Below, piece by piece: positions 1 to 8,951 of a DNA stretch of 64,000 bases. The DNA comes from Aculops lycopersici (lineage: Eukaryota; Arthropoda; Arachnida; Trombidiformes; Eriophyidae). The DNA lies in NCBI GenBank assembly GCA_015350385.1, contig WNKI01000002.1, positions 1,710,663 to 1,774,662 on the forward strand, in the 5' to 3' direction. Under the pieces are notes generated by a model. That model was not told the DNA's origin, did not search any database, and worked only from the letters and a program-made list of their open reading frames with translations. A program made the translations under genes and the position numbers. Within the stretch, counting starts at the first letter, position 1. Each line of letters begins with the position of its first letter.

Positions 1-166
1 GGGCGTATATAAACTACACTCGGTAGTTTTTCAGAAAGGGGGGATGGCATTTCCGGTTTTTGAGGGGGGGAAATGTTCGGCGGAGGACGCCGATACAGGA
101 TAAGGGTAACCGGAAGTGCGGAAATCAATACAATAAACCATTGCATTCGACTATCTACTTCTCATA
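1..166 (+). repeat. LTR fragment, family C, split by a TIR element
   Basis: Bases 1-21 and 128-166 match the 3' part of the LTR at 54788-55040, including its TATA box and the terminal ctcata. The match is interrupted at 22-127 by a short TIR element. The LTR end abuts a copia integrase fragment, so this is an insertion into an older copia copy; its left end lies outside the window. Confidence 0.75.
22..127 (+). mobile_element. TIR element fragment, family M3
   Basis: The segment begins ggtagtttttcagaaag and continues with a G-run and GGCATTTCCGG. The same end occurs at 25863 (direct) and 38735 (reverse complement). About 105 bases remain, with no coding capacity and no recognisable target duplication inside the LTR it interrupts. 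Confidence 0.6.
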
Positions 167-169
167 GCA

Positions 170-262
170 TGACACCTTATGAATTATGGTTTGGCACTAA
201 CAAGGTAACCTCGCCAACTATGACCCTCTTGAAGATTCATACATACTCCGATTCGCCTTGAC
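170..262 (+). pseudogene. Ty1/copia integrase C-terminal fragment
   Basis: The frame encodes TPYELWFGTNK, the conserved motif just after the copia integrase catalytic core (compare TPYELWF near base 4070 in element A). Only about 30 codons remain before the reading frame is lost. It is probably the host copy into which the preceding LTR inserted. Confidence 0.6.
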
Positions 263-540
263 AAGCTGAGCCAGAATATGCATGAATTGGCTCCGGAAAT
301 GGAGTTCAAATTTCAAAAACCCCGCTCAAATTATAAAGATTCAAAATGCGCGCTTCGTTGCGATAACAGCGAATCATGCACTAATTTACATCTTGAGCAC
401 GCGTAAATAAATATTACGTAGAGAAACCCCAAATATTACCCGCTTATGATAGATATATAGAAAAATTTATAATCATTTGAAGAATTCATTTTATTATTAT
501 ACTCGAGAAATCGACATAAGAAGAATAGTGCCATAATTAA
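263..540. other. No gene seen; AT-rich degenerate sequence
   Basis: No conserved reading frame, terminal repeat or RNA gene is visible here. It lies between a copia integrase fragment and a pogo-like transposase fragment and is probably decayed transposon sequence. Confidence 0.5.
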
Positions 541-845
541 CAAGCTAAAGGGTCGTGGCGTTCAATTACTGAAGATACCTGAGCGAGCAACAAAATATCT
601 TCAGCCACTCGATGTTACCGTGTTTCGCCAATAAAAGAAATTTATAAAACTCATGATGATAGAGGCCATCCACACTGCTCAAGTGGAACTGGTTGCAACC
701 AGGTCAGGAGTGATTAATATGCATTCGCTTGTCTACAATCAACTACAGTCGTATGCATATCAAGACATGATGAGATATGCCTGGCACAAGACCGATCCTG
801 GCTTCAGAATGGATGAGCTTGCTATCCGGCCGCGACCTTGTAAGC
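541..845 (+). pseudogene. pogo-like DDE transposase, C-terminal fragment
   Basis: Translated segments match the transposase at 56949-59289 around its third catalytic Asp: LQPLDV followed by a Phe-Arg-Gln block, then VATRSGVINMHSLVYNQL against VTSRSGIITMHALIYNQL. An in-frame stop follows the Phe-Arg-Gln block near base 632. The similarity is clear but divergent, so this is an older relative and not a copy of the element at 56.6 kb. The N-terminus, first two catalytic Asp regions and both ends are missing. Confidence 0.75.
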
Positions 846-849
846 CCAA

Positions 850-1339
850 TGTCGAAAATCTAGTGTTTTGGAGAGCAAGCGATCATCAAAAAGCAGGATT
901 CTCAAGTCAAGGGATCGTGGGACGAACGTGGGACAGTTGCAACCTTCGTTGGTTATACAAACAAGTTTAATACGTACAGGTTTCTGGTAGAAAATAAGAT
1001 GGTCAAGCTCTTGCTGAGAAAAACAGGAACGAATACATTTGGATTAGTAGTGATCCAATCGAAAATGTGGTTTTAGACCAGGAAATCTTGTCAAGGGGAT
1101 TCACGTAAACATGGATGTCTCTGTAGGCCCAAGGTCATCAATGCCTACTCCACCTGTTCTACAACAAGTGCCTGGTAAACGCAATGCAACGTCAAGTCAG
1201 AGTTAACAAGTAATACCAGCAGGACGACAAATGCAGGAACCACAACAAATCCGTGAAGGCAGAACCATCAGCTCATACTTCAACACTGATGTCGACTACA
1301 GCTTCACGCTTACTCAAAACAACAGGGATGATCACTTTT
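850..1339 (+). pseudogene. Older Ty1/copia element, 5' part (integrase end and linker)
   Basis: A frame near 925-985 encodes FVGYTNKFNTYRF, matching the post-integrase copia motif (YFVGYTNSHNTYRL in element A). Stops and shifts follow in the low-complexity integrase-RT linker. The copy is cut at 1339 by element A and resumes at 11332 with the RT region, so the two parts are one host element. The duplicated target CTTTT is seen at 1335-1339 and 11332-11336. Confidence 0.75.
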
Positions 1340-1649
1340 TGTTGAAGAATAATCAAGATGGCTAAACAATGAACGATAACAATAACCATAACAATAATCA
1401 TAAAGACAAGGATGTCATAACAATAATCGTAATTCCCAAGGACGACAATAAAACTCAATGACCGCATGCAGCATTATGTTGAGATGAGTTAGCCCACCGC
1501 GCAACTCATGGTCACTCAACAAGTATATAAAGGAGAGCACAACAAGAAAACTGAGAGAGAATAAAAAAATTGAATAAACAGTGAACTACATCAACATGTC
1601 TCTTTTACCTTCTCTATCTTTATTTTCTCAATCCTCTCAAATTTCAACA
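1340..1649 (+). repeat. 5' LTR of element A
   Basis: It begins TGTTGAAGAA and ends TTTCAACA, giving a 7-bp terminal inversion. A TATA box (tatataaag) lies near 1525 and AATAAA-like signals follow near 1560-1575. It matches 11022-11331 at all but one of 310 positions. Confidence 0.95.
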
Positions 1650-1665
1650 TGGTAGCAGGGGAAGG
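1650..1665 (+). promoter_or_regulatory. Primer binding site (initiator-Met tRNA type)
   Basis: TGGTAGCAGGGGAAGG directly follows the 5' LTR. Its first nine bases complement the CCA-bearing 3' end of a metazoan initiator-Met tRNA; the rest fits approximately. The same string recurs near 34050 and 46126 in gypsy elements and in part at 18579. Confidence 0.8.
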
Positions 1666-1724
1666 TTAGAGACAAACGTCAAAAACATAAAACCAGAATA
1701 GAATATGTACCAACTGACAAGACA

Positions 1725-1934
1725 ATGAAGGTTAGAATCATCGATGAAAATATAAGATGCGACAAATGTAACAGAATTAAAGAAGGAATGATCGGAGTCG
1801 ATTGGAGACACTTATGTGCCGCTGAAATATCAAGAAACCAAATCATAATCCTTGATGACGAAATCTATCTCTGTAATCAGTGTCGATTAATCGAGCTTGT
1901 GTATAACGAAATCCAAAGGATTTATCGTCGCTGA
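1725..1934 (+). CDS. Small zinc-ribbon ORF in the leader of element A (ORF1)
   Basis: The 69-codon ORF has two CxxC pairs, Cys12/Cys15 and Cys50/Cys53, with another Cys at 31, as expected of a small zinc-binding fold. Its start (MKVRIIDENIRCDKC) aligns with the ORF at 8275 (MQVRQLDSLINCDLC), and both carry LDDE before the second Cys pair, so the two are paralogues inside one element. It lies between the primer site and gag, where copia elements normally have only leader. The codons after its ATG read AAG-GTTAGA, a weak splice-donor match. The function is unknown; nucleic-acid or protein binding is an inference from the fold. Confidence 0.6.
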   Translation: MKVRIIDENIRCDKCNRIKEGMIGVDWRHLCAAEISRNQIIILDDEIYLCNQCRLIELVYNEIQRIYRR

Positions 1935-2085
1935 ATGAGAGTAAGCTGTTTAGTGCTGAATGAGAGTAAGCTGTTAAAGTGCTGAATGAGAGTAAGCTGA
2001 CTCGTGCTAAATTATAATAAGTTGATTTGTGGTATGTGACGTCAATATAGCTGAATGACAGTAAGCATAGGCTGAAAGAAAGTAA
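1926..2085 (+). repeat. Leader repeat array with splice-donor-like cores
   Basis: Three near-identical units of about 22-26 bases (gctgaatgagagtaagctg) are followed by two decayed ones near 2050 and 2072. Each contains GTAAGC, close to a 5' splice-site core. The array sits just upstream of the gag ATG. A role in splicing, packaging or translation is inference only. Confidence 0.7.
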
Positions 2086-2139
2086 GCCACTGAACAAAAG
2101 TTAAAACAAATCATCAAATCTCATCTTGGAAAAGATGAC

Positions 2140-5100
2140 ATGACGACCGAAGGTAAGTTAATCAAATCCGAGCCGGCTACTGAGAGCCATGTGGACTTCA
2201 AACTCCAAATCCTGGACAGATCAAACTATGTAATCTGGAAAAGGCACATGATAAACATTCTAGAAGCTAAGAATCTGATGGATATCGTCAAAGAGCATGA
2301 CAAGTATCAATTGATAAAAGAAAGATCAGCAAGAGCACTATTGACATCTGCATTAAGTGCAGACAATCAGATGAAAGTCTTGAATTGCACTACAGCATCA
2401 GAGATATGGATGCGGTTAGAAACAATATTTGAGAATAAATCAAGCTTTGAAAAACAAAACCTCATCAACAAACTGTATAGCTTCAAGATCAAGAGAGCAT
2501 CGGAGGTCTCCCAAGGAATAAGTCAAATTGAAAATATAACTGCACGGTTGAGACTCTTAGGAGAAACCATTTCCGATGAAATGCAGATGAGCGCCATATT
2601 ACGTTCCCTACCACCGTCGTTTAAAACTTTTGTATCCATCTGGAAAGGTACAGCTATCTCTGAGAGAACTGTGGCGAACCTACTCACAAGATTGATGGCG
2701 GAAGTAGAAGATGATCGCGAACCTAACGAAGTCGCTTTTATGGCTGCTAGACGTCGTAATTTTCAACCAAACAAAAATCCAAACTTTCGCAACTTCCAAC
2801 GAGACAACAATAATCGACAGGAATTAGTCTGTCATTATTGTAAGAAGGCAGGACATATTAAACAGGACTGCTTCAAACTCAAAAATGAACAAATGACACC
2901 ACGCAGCAGCAACAATTTCCGTTCAAAATTTAGTGCACCAAGGCGATTCAATAACAATCAATCGAAGAGGACCTATCCTTTTAACAAAGAAAACAAACAA
3001 CAAAGTGCATCCGGAGCAATGGGCCATGCAATGATGGCCACCATTGGAATTCTGTCTACCTGGATATCTGATAGCGCTGCATCATTTCATATGACTCCAA
3101 ATTTTGACTGGTTCAAAGAATACACTCCCTTCAAGGAGAAAGTCCCAATCTCCCTGGGCAATAGATCATCAATGTTGTCGCATGGTACAGGGACTATAGA
3201 GACTAACTTTGGATCTATGGTCGATGTACATTATATACCTGATGCATCGGCAAATCTATTCTCAGAAGGAGCAGCGGCTGAGAAAGGGTTATCCAACTTC
3301 ACGGACTCCAATAATAAATATTTTATGCGTGGCGAAACGCTCATTTTCACGGCAAACAAGGTTAACGGATTATATATCATGAATCTGGAAATTTTAGCAA
3401 ACAAAAAATGCGCATTACTTGCTGCATCATTACATGAATGGCACAAGCGCCTTGCTCATGTCTCGTACGACACAATCAAACGAATGGTTTCGACCAAATG
3501 CGTTGATGGTCTTGAGATTAACGATGATACAAAGGTTCAGTGTATCGATTGTGTTGAAAACAAATGTCATCGTGTAGCACATAAACCGAGAACATCAACT
3601 AAAGCTAATAAAGCTGGCCAAGTACTACACTTTGACACAGTGGGCCCAATATCGGAAGAGAGCTTGAAAGGATATGAATATTTTGTGCTCTGTAAAGACG
3701 AATACTCGCGGTATCGAATTATCAGATTCGTCAAAAGCAAACGAGATATACCAAACGAAGTAAAAATCTGTGTAAATAGAGCAGAACATAATACCGGAAA
3801 TAAAGTCTTTAAAGTTATGACGGACAATGGTACGGAATTCGAAAATGAAGATCTAAACAATTTCTTCAAGTCAAAAGGAATAAGTCATGAATTATCCGTG
3901 CCATACACTCCCCAACAAAATGGCTATATTGAGAGGGACATTAGATCAGTATTTGAGGCCGGGCGAACAATGCTGACCAAATCTTGCTTGCCAAATTCAC
4001 TTTGGGATGAAGCTATGGCCACAGCTGTGTACACTTTGAATCGCACACTCTTCACCAATTCTAGACAAACTCCATATGAACTCTGGTTTAAAAGCAGACC
4101 GAATATTTCAAATTTAAGACGATTTGGTCAACAAGTATACCTTCATCTCCCAGCTCATATGAGAAGCAAATTGGATCCAAAAGCAATTCCGGTATATTTT
4201 GTCGGATATACAAACTCACATAACACCTACAGACTATATGATGCAGCCGCGAATATCGTGACGGCACGTTGTGACGTTAGTTTTATCAACGATGAAAAAG
4301 AAGACTTCATTATCTCCGGCAAAGAATATCATGAAAGAAATGATCCAATCACCATACAATACCAATTCAGAGGCAGATCTAACTCCGAGTCTAAACTTAC
4401 CCCGGTCAAACCGAGAATTAGACCATTTGTCGCAAAACTAAGAGATGAATCAACTTCGGATTTGAATATAGATCAAGATGAGGCTAAAAACAATGACATG
4501 ACTCAAGAAAGTTTTCACGACGCAACCGAAGCCGAAGATAATCAGTTATACGAGAATCTTATTGATATTGATGAGCAAACTTACGATGTACCAAGGAGGA
4601 GACAACCTAGAGATGAATCCGAGTATTTGCCGCCACCAAGTGCCCTCAACTCGGACATAATTGACTCTCATTCCTCGATAAGAAAAAGCCGAATTCCAAG
4701 CGAATTAAAGATACGAAATCAAGCTCCTGATATATTGCCATCTAAAACGCGAAGTGGCATGACATCCCAATTGCCCAAGGTTTCAAATGTTCCATCAGAA
4801 CATCATGCAAAAATTGCAACAATTGAGGCTGAGGATGATCCACAATCATTCGATGAGGCAATGAAGAGGAAGGACAGCAACCAATGGTTGACTGCAATGA
4901 AAAACGAAATCGAATCACTCGACAAAAACAATGTCTGGTCTTTAGTAAACAGACCAATCAATACAAACATCGTAACCAACAAATGGGTGTTGCGCATAAA
5001 GAGAAAACCTAATGGTGAAATTGATAGATATCGTGCCAGACTGGTTGCAAGAGGTTTTTCACAAATCTATGGTCTAGATTATCACGAGACCTATGCGCCT

Positions 5101-7119
5101 GTTGTCAACTGCACATCCATCAGATTGCTATTCTCTTATGCAGCAATCAATGGACTCAAATTGGCAATTTTTGATGTTAAAACCGCATTTTTGTATGGAA
5201 ACCTGGAGGAAACTATATTTATGGAGCAGCCTGAGGGTTTCGTCACAGACCCAAATAAAGTTTGCAAGTTAAACAAAAGCTTGTACGGCCTCAAACAAGC
5301 ACCTCGAATGTGGAACATCGAATTTACCAATCTCATAAAGAAAATTGGACTTAATATAGCGACAAATGACGAATGTATATTTTTTAACAAAAAGTTGCAA
5401 TTATACATTGGTTTATATGTTGACGACGGCATTATATTTGCCAGACATCAAGCACAAATCAATTATCTGCTTACACAACTGAAACATAGATTTGAAATCA
5501 ATATTGTGGAACCAAATACCTACTTGGGATTTCAAATCGAGCGATTAAAAGATGGATCAATCTACTTACATCAAGAGAGCTATATTAACAAAATACTACG
5601 AAAGTTTAAGATGGACAAATCTAAACCGGTTGACTGCCCACTGTCACCATCTGGGACGAAAGGGGAAGATTATATTAAACTTCGTCCAGAGGTGCCATAT
5701 CGAGAGGCCATTGGAAGCCTTCTTTACGCTGCTACTACGACCAGGATTGATATTGCGTTTGCCGTTGGCAAGATGAGCCGCAAAGTAAGTGATCCGTCAG
5801 AAGCAGACTGGATTAATGTTAAAAGAATCTTTAGATATCTAGTAGACAAAACTCATCTTGGCTTGAGATATAGCGCTGATGATAACACTGGTCTCGTAGC
5901 ATATACTGACGCCGACTTTGCAGGCGATGAGAAGACAGCAAGATCAACAACAGGTGAGGTGATTTTATATGGCGGAGCTCCGATATATTGGAGGAGCCAA
6001 CGCCAATCACTGATCACATTATCCTCAACTGAAGCTGAACTTGTCGGGCTGTGTACCACTTGCAAAGATGTAGTTTGGTTGAGGAAAATCATGACAGAAT
6101 TGGGCTTTATCAACCATCAAACTCCGACTCCAATCTTGTGCGACAATACAAGCACGTTGAAGATTGCAACTAGCAAGAAAAGTAACACACAAAGAACAAG
6201 ACATATGGCAGCTCAAGCCAACTATCCATTGGAGCTAGTAGAACAAAATATCATATCGACACATCATATCAAAACAGATGAACAGTTAGCTGACATGCTA
6301 ACAAAATCTACACCAGCTTCTAAATTTAACAACAATCGAAATCTGCTTATGACAACACTTCAAGTGCTCCTATTTGTGCTTCTTCTTCCACTATATTGTC
6401 TCACATACAATTTCGAGAGAGTTGATCCTATTACGTACAGCAAAACAAAATACTATGTCGACCACAATGGTATAAAACATTTCTTACTTGAGCTACGTAT
6501 CTCTAACCCGTGTGATTTACTGGACAAAATAGAACATCCAGTTGTGCTGAATAACCCACAACGTCATCAGATACAAGAAGACTATTCCAAGGCCTTAATT
6601 GAATCACGATCATATTGTCGATTGGTATTTGATGAGGTGATCAGCTCTCCAATCAAAAACATGAGCTATGTGGGTAATACATTCAAACCTAAAATCAGAA
6701 ACAAACGGGAAGTTACAACCGGAATAATCGTTGGTATGTTCTTCTCAAATCTTTTATCCACCATAGTCGATAAAATTTGGACAAGCAGATCGGATGCCGA
6801 AAAGGAAGAACGAATCAGGGTAGTTGAGGAAAAATTACATAGATTAAATGCGGAAATGAACGTAACAGAACTAATTGAAAAGTCGCTGACGGAATCTGTT
6901 GCCTCAATACGCGACACTCTCAAATATACCGAGAGAAGACTATCAAATTTTGTTAACTCTTTTCCACATTTGGTCTTCACTACCAACTACATTGTAATGC
7001 ACATATTTCGGAAAAGTTCTCTTATAGGCAAACTTAAAACGAGCAGCAGACGCAACCACATACTCGATATGGACGTTCTCGGCCAACTTCTCAACTGTTC
7101 TGACTTTGAAAATATTTAA
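2140..7119 (+). CDS. gag-pol: Gag-Pol polyprotein of element A, continuing into the envelope-like region
   Basis: A single 1659-codon ORF. In order: a copia-type gag domain (about 20-200); a CCHC knuckle CHYCKKAGHIKQDC (about 231-244); aspartic protease with DSA at about 311, where most copia copies nearby have DSG; the integrase zinc region (WHKRLAH, then CxxC near 470); the integrase core with Asp in FDTVGP, Asp in MTDNGTEF and Glu in NGYIERD; RT with YVDDG near 1093; and RNase H with YTDADFAG, STEAEL and CDN. The catalytic residues are all present. After RNase H the frame stays open and enters the envelope-like protein at Met1404 (6349). The start sits at gatgacATGACG, and AG-GTAAGT follows five codons later, a strong splice-donor match. 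It makes the capsid and enzymes for cytoplasmic reverse transcription and nuclear integration. Confidence 0.95.
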   Translation: MTTEGKLIKSEPATESHVDFKLQILDRSNYVIWKRHMINILEAKNLMDIVKEHDKYQLIKERSARALLTSALSADNQMKVLNCTTASEIWMRLETIFENKSSFEKQNLINKLYSFKIKRASEVSQGISQIENITARLRLLGETISDEMQMSAILRSLPPSFKTFVSIWKGTAISERTVANLLTRLMAEVEDDREPNEVAFMAARRRNFQPNKNPNFRNFQRDNNNRQELVCHYCKKAGHIKQDCFKLKNEQMTPRSSNNFRSKFSAPRRFNNNQSKRTYPFNKENKQQSASGAMGHAMMATIGILSTWISDSAASFHMTPNFDWFKEYTPFKEKVPISLGNRSSMLSHGTGTIETNFGSMVDVHYIPDASANLFSEGAAAEKGLSNFTDSNNKYFMRGETLIFTANKVNGLYIMNLEILANKKCALLAASLHEWHKRLAHVSYDTIKRMVSTKCVDGLEINDDTKVQCIDCVENKCHRVAHKPRTSTKANKAGQVLHFDTVGPISEESLKGYEYFVLCKDEYSRYRIIRFVKSKRDIPNEVKICVNRAEHNTGNKVFKVMTDNGTEFENEDLNNFFKSKGISHELSVPYTPQQNGYIERDIRSVFEAGRTMLTKSCLPNSLWDEAMATAVYTLNRTLFTNSRQTPYELWFKSRPNISNLRRFGQQVYLHLPAHMRSKLDPKAIPVYFVGYTNSHNTYRLYDAAANIVTARCDVSFINDEKEDFIISGKEYHERNDPITIQYQFRGRSNSESKLTPVKPRIRPFVAKLRDESTSDLNIDQDEAKNNDMTQESFHDATEAEDNQLYENLIDIDEQTYDVPRRRQPRDESEYLPPPSALNSDIIDSHSSIRKSRIPSELKIRNQAPDILPSKTRSGMTSQLPKVSNVPSEHHAKIATIEAEDDPQSFDEAMKRKDSNQWLTAMKNEIESLDKNNVWSLVNRPINTNIVTNKWVLRIKRKPNGEIDRYRARLVARGFSQIYGLDYHETYAPVVNCTSIRLLFSYAAINGLKLAIFDVKTAFLYGNLEETIFMEQPEGFVTDPNKVCKLNKSLYGLKQAPRMWNIEFTNLIKKIGLNIATNDECIFFNKKLQLYIGLYVDDGIIFARHQAQINYLLTQLKHRFEINIVEPNTYLGFQIERLKDGSIYLHQESYINKILRKFKMDKSKPVDCPLSPSGTKGEDYIKLRPEVPYREAIGSLLYAATTTRIDIAFAVGKMSRKVSDPSEADWINVKRIFRYLVDKTHLGLRYSADDNTGLVAYTDADFAGDEKTARSTTGEVILYGGAPIYWRSQRQSLITLSSTEAELVGLCTTCKDVVWLRKIMTELGFINHQTPTPILCDNTSTLKIATSKKSNTQRTRHMAAQANYPLELVEQNIISTHHIKTDEQLADMLTKSTPASKFNNNRNLLMTTLQVLLFVLLLPLYCLTYNFERVDPITYSKTKYYVDHNGIKHFLLELRISNPCDLLDKIEHPVVLNNPQRHQIQEDYSKALIESRSYCRLVFDEVISSPIKNMSYVGNTFKPKIRNKREVTTGIIVGMFFSNLLSTIVDKIWTSRSDAEKEERIRVVEEKLHRLNAEMNVTELIEKSLTESVASIRDTLKYTERRLSNFVNSFPHLVFTTNYIVMHIFRKSSLIGKLKTSSRRNHILDMDVLGQLLNCSDFENI

Positions 7120-8052
7120 GATTATAGCGTAGTAGTTAACAAGCTGCGCTCTATTGGAGACGCAGCAATCCAAATTGAATTCCTGGCCAGGGAAAGGGAC
7201 ATAGACTCTCAAGTCTACAAGGTGAATGCGTTTAGGTATTGGTCGAATCTGACTGGAGACGCCTCACTCTTAGAATATTGCGGCGATAATTACCTTATCT
7301 ACAACTCCAAGGTGAACTGTATAAAAGGGATTGAAGAACCCCAGGAGGTTTTTACATCCGAAACGTGCACAAAGCCTAACTATGCCGACAAGAAATTATC
7401 AGTCTGGCGCAAGGTTATCCAGTCAAATCCTTATGATCAACCAGCTAATACAACCTACAAGAAACAGTGGCCTTATGTCTACGTTTATTGCTTTCGTTTG
7501 CGTATCACAATCCAAAATATCACGGCAAAATGCCCCCCCTTCGTCTTTAGACTGAATGCTACTATGCATTGGAACACAACAGACGAAAATTTTGAGCCAG
7601 ATGATATATACATTGCCAGAAATCTAGATGTCATTAATTCGCTACATGACTTTGTGCACTCGGTTCATTTCTCAAATAATGAGCACCTGAGCGACGATAA
7701 CACTCACATCGAGAGAATTATGCAGCTGCAGACAGAACTCAAGGATATCAAGAGAGAGACGATTTTTTGGGCATCTACAATGCCAAATGCAACTCTTTCC
7801 TATCAGTCAGCGCTCAAACTGACTTTGAGCTTCACGCTGATCCTTATAATTGGTTTAGCCGCTTATACAGTTTACCAAACACGGCAAACACGTCAACAGC
7901 ACAATCAAGTATTGCGCACAGTCACCGATGGTGTTTATGGACAAAAACTTTATGACAGTATCCAACTTAAGAATAAACCACCATCTCCAAAGCCCAGAAC
8001 AACTTTAAACCGCATACCACTAATCACCACTGAGAATAGGATGTCTGGGTGA
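6349..8052 (+). pseudogene. env: Envelope-like glycoprotein of element A (one in-frame stop)
   Basis: From Met at 6349 the frame starts with a hydrophobic signal-like stretch of about 18 residues. It then has an NPCD motif, a furin-type R-N-K-R (6697-6708) followed by a hydrophobic fusion-peptide-like stretch, a heptad-rich segment, a cysteine-containing ectodomain with several N-x-S/T sites, a membrane span near 7815-7880 and a basic, proline-rich tail. This is the layout of a class-I-like viral fusion protein. It is in frame with pol, and a TAA at 7117-7119 breaks it; the open frame resumes at once in the same phase. The related copy at 27.9-29.8 kb supports one original protein. With near-identical LTRs, the stop is either a recent lesion or a site of alternative expression. 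The homology to any named viral envelope is unknown. Confidence 0.75.
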
Positions 8053-8274
8053 GCGCCCGCAGAGCGACCTCATCAACACAATTTATTATGACAATAAGTG
8101 GTCGAGTTCGAACCGCATGGTAGACCAGAATGGATGTAAGTCAGAAGCTCGGTAGACAAAGACGAAAATTAATCAGTCCTACTCAACCAAGCTGGTCTAC
8201 CACCGTAGATATGAGCCAGAAAAGGAGTATTAAAAGTCGAGCGACGGAGGAAAAATGAATCAGTCGCGTTTAAG
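8053..8274 (+). other. Spacer between env-like frame and accessory ORFs
   Basis: There is no ORF of note. The segment holds an inverted match (ggtagaccag near 8120, ctggtctacc near 8192) able to form a stem, and a tGTAAGTc donor-like site near 8139. It could be the leader of the downstream accessory ORFs. Confidence 0.45.
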
Positions 8275-8478
8275 ATGCAGGTAAGACAACTTGATTCACT
8301 CATCAATTGCGATTTGTGTGGTGAACTATTAGATGAGACTAGGAGCACAACATACAGAGATATAGCATCTTTAAATGGTATCGACACTAGTGGATTGGAT
8401 GAGGTTTTAGATGACGAGCGCTGGGTGTGTGAGTGGTGTTGCTTATTGACGTGCGAGGAAGGCGATATACCAGAATGA
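8275..8478 (+). CDS. Second zinc-ribbon ORF of element A (ORF2)
   Basis: The 67-codon ORF has Cys12/Cys15 and a C-terminal cluster at Cys52, 55, 56 and 60. It aligns with the leader ORF at 1725 over the start, the first CxxC and the LDDE-plus-CxxC block, so it arose by duplication within the element lineage. The ATG is followed by CAG-GTAAGA, a strong 5' splice-site match two codons into the ORF. Its TGA overlaps the next ATG as ATGA (8475-8478), which implies termination-reinitiation for the downstream ORF. No family is recognised; zinc binding is inferred. Confidence 0.65.
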   Translation: MQVRQLDSLINCDLCGELLDETRSTTYRDIASLNGIDTSGLDEVLDDERWVCEWCCLLTCEEGDIPE

Positions 8479-8951
8479 ATCGACCACTAAATCAAGAAGA
8501 GTTAGCGCAAAAAGCTCGCCAGTTAACAGACCAACTATCAAGCTTACCTAGCAGCCTAGAATTGATCATTTACTCTTTGCGAGAGATAGAACATACACAC
8601 TTAGTTTTAAAAACTCAAATGAACACCATCACTGACACGTACAAACAAACAGAATTGAAAATTGCAAACTTGAGAAACTATTATTTAAAAGTCTCCTCAC
8701 GGCTAAATGATATACTAAGACTAGCAACGGAAATCATCAACAACAAAGACTATAATCTATCACAAGAAATCAATACACTACATAACGCAAATCTAGAATT
8801 TGCTAAACCAACACCAAAACCCTTTCAGCCAATTGTTGCACAAACTATTGCTTCAACATCGAAACAATGTGGAGTATCAAACTGTCGCTGTGCTACTTCT
8901 AATGGAGAAATGAAAGACAACTCTACCCAAATGCACAAAAACACACATTGA
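8475..8951 (+). CDS. Coiled-coil ORF of element A (ORF3)
   Basis: The start chosen is the ATG inside the ATGA overlap with the upstream ORF; the frame also extends 14 codons further upstream without a better start. The 158-residue product is mostly charged and amphipathic helix with leucine heptads over about residues 5-105, then a Thr/Pro-rich linker and a Cys cluster (CGVSNCRC). There is no signal peptide or membrane span. It may be a small oligomeric partner of ORF2, with which it appears translationally coupled. No family is recognised. Confidence 0.65.
   Translation: MNRPLNQEELAQKARQLTDQLSSLPSSLELIIYSLREIEHTHLVLKTQMNTITDTYKQTELKIANLRNYYLKVSSRLNDILRLATEIINNKDYNLSQEINTLHNANLEFAKPTPKPFQPIVAQTIASTSKQCGVSNCRCATSNGEMKDNSTQMHKNTH

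Noticed and set aside
1926..2085. CRISPR-like direct repeats
   Set aside because: The repeats are short, unequally spaced and decayed, there are no cas genes, and the context is a eukaryotic retroelement leader.
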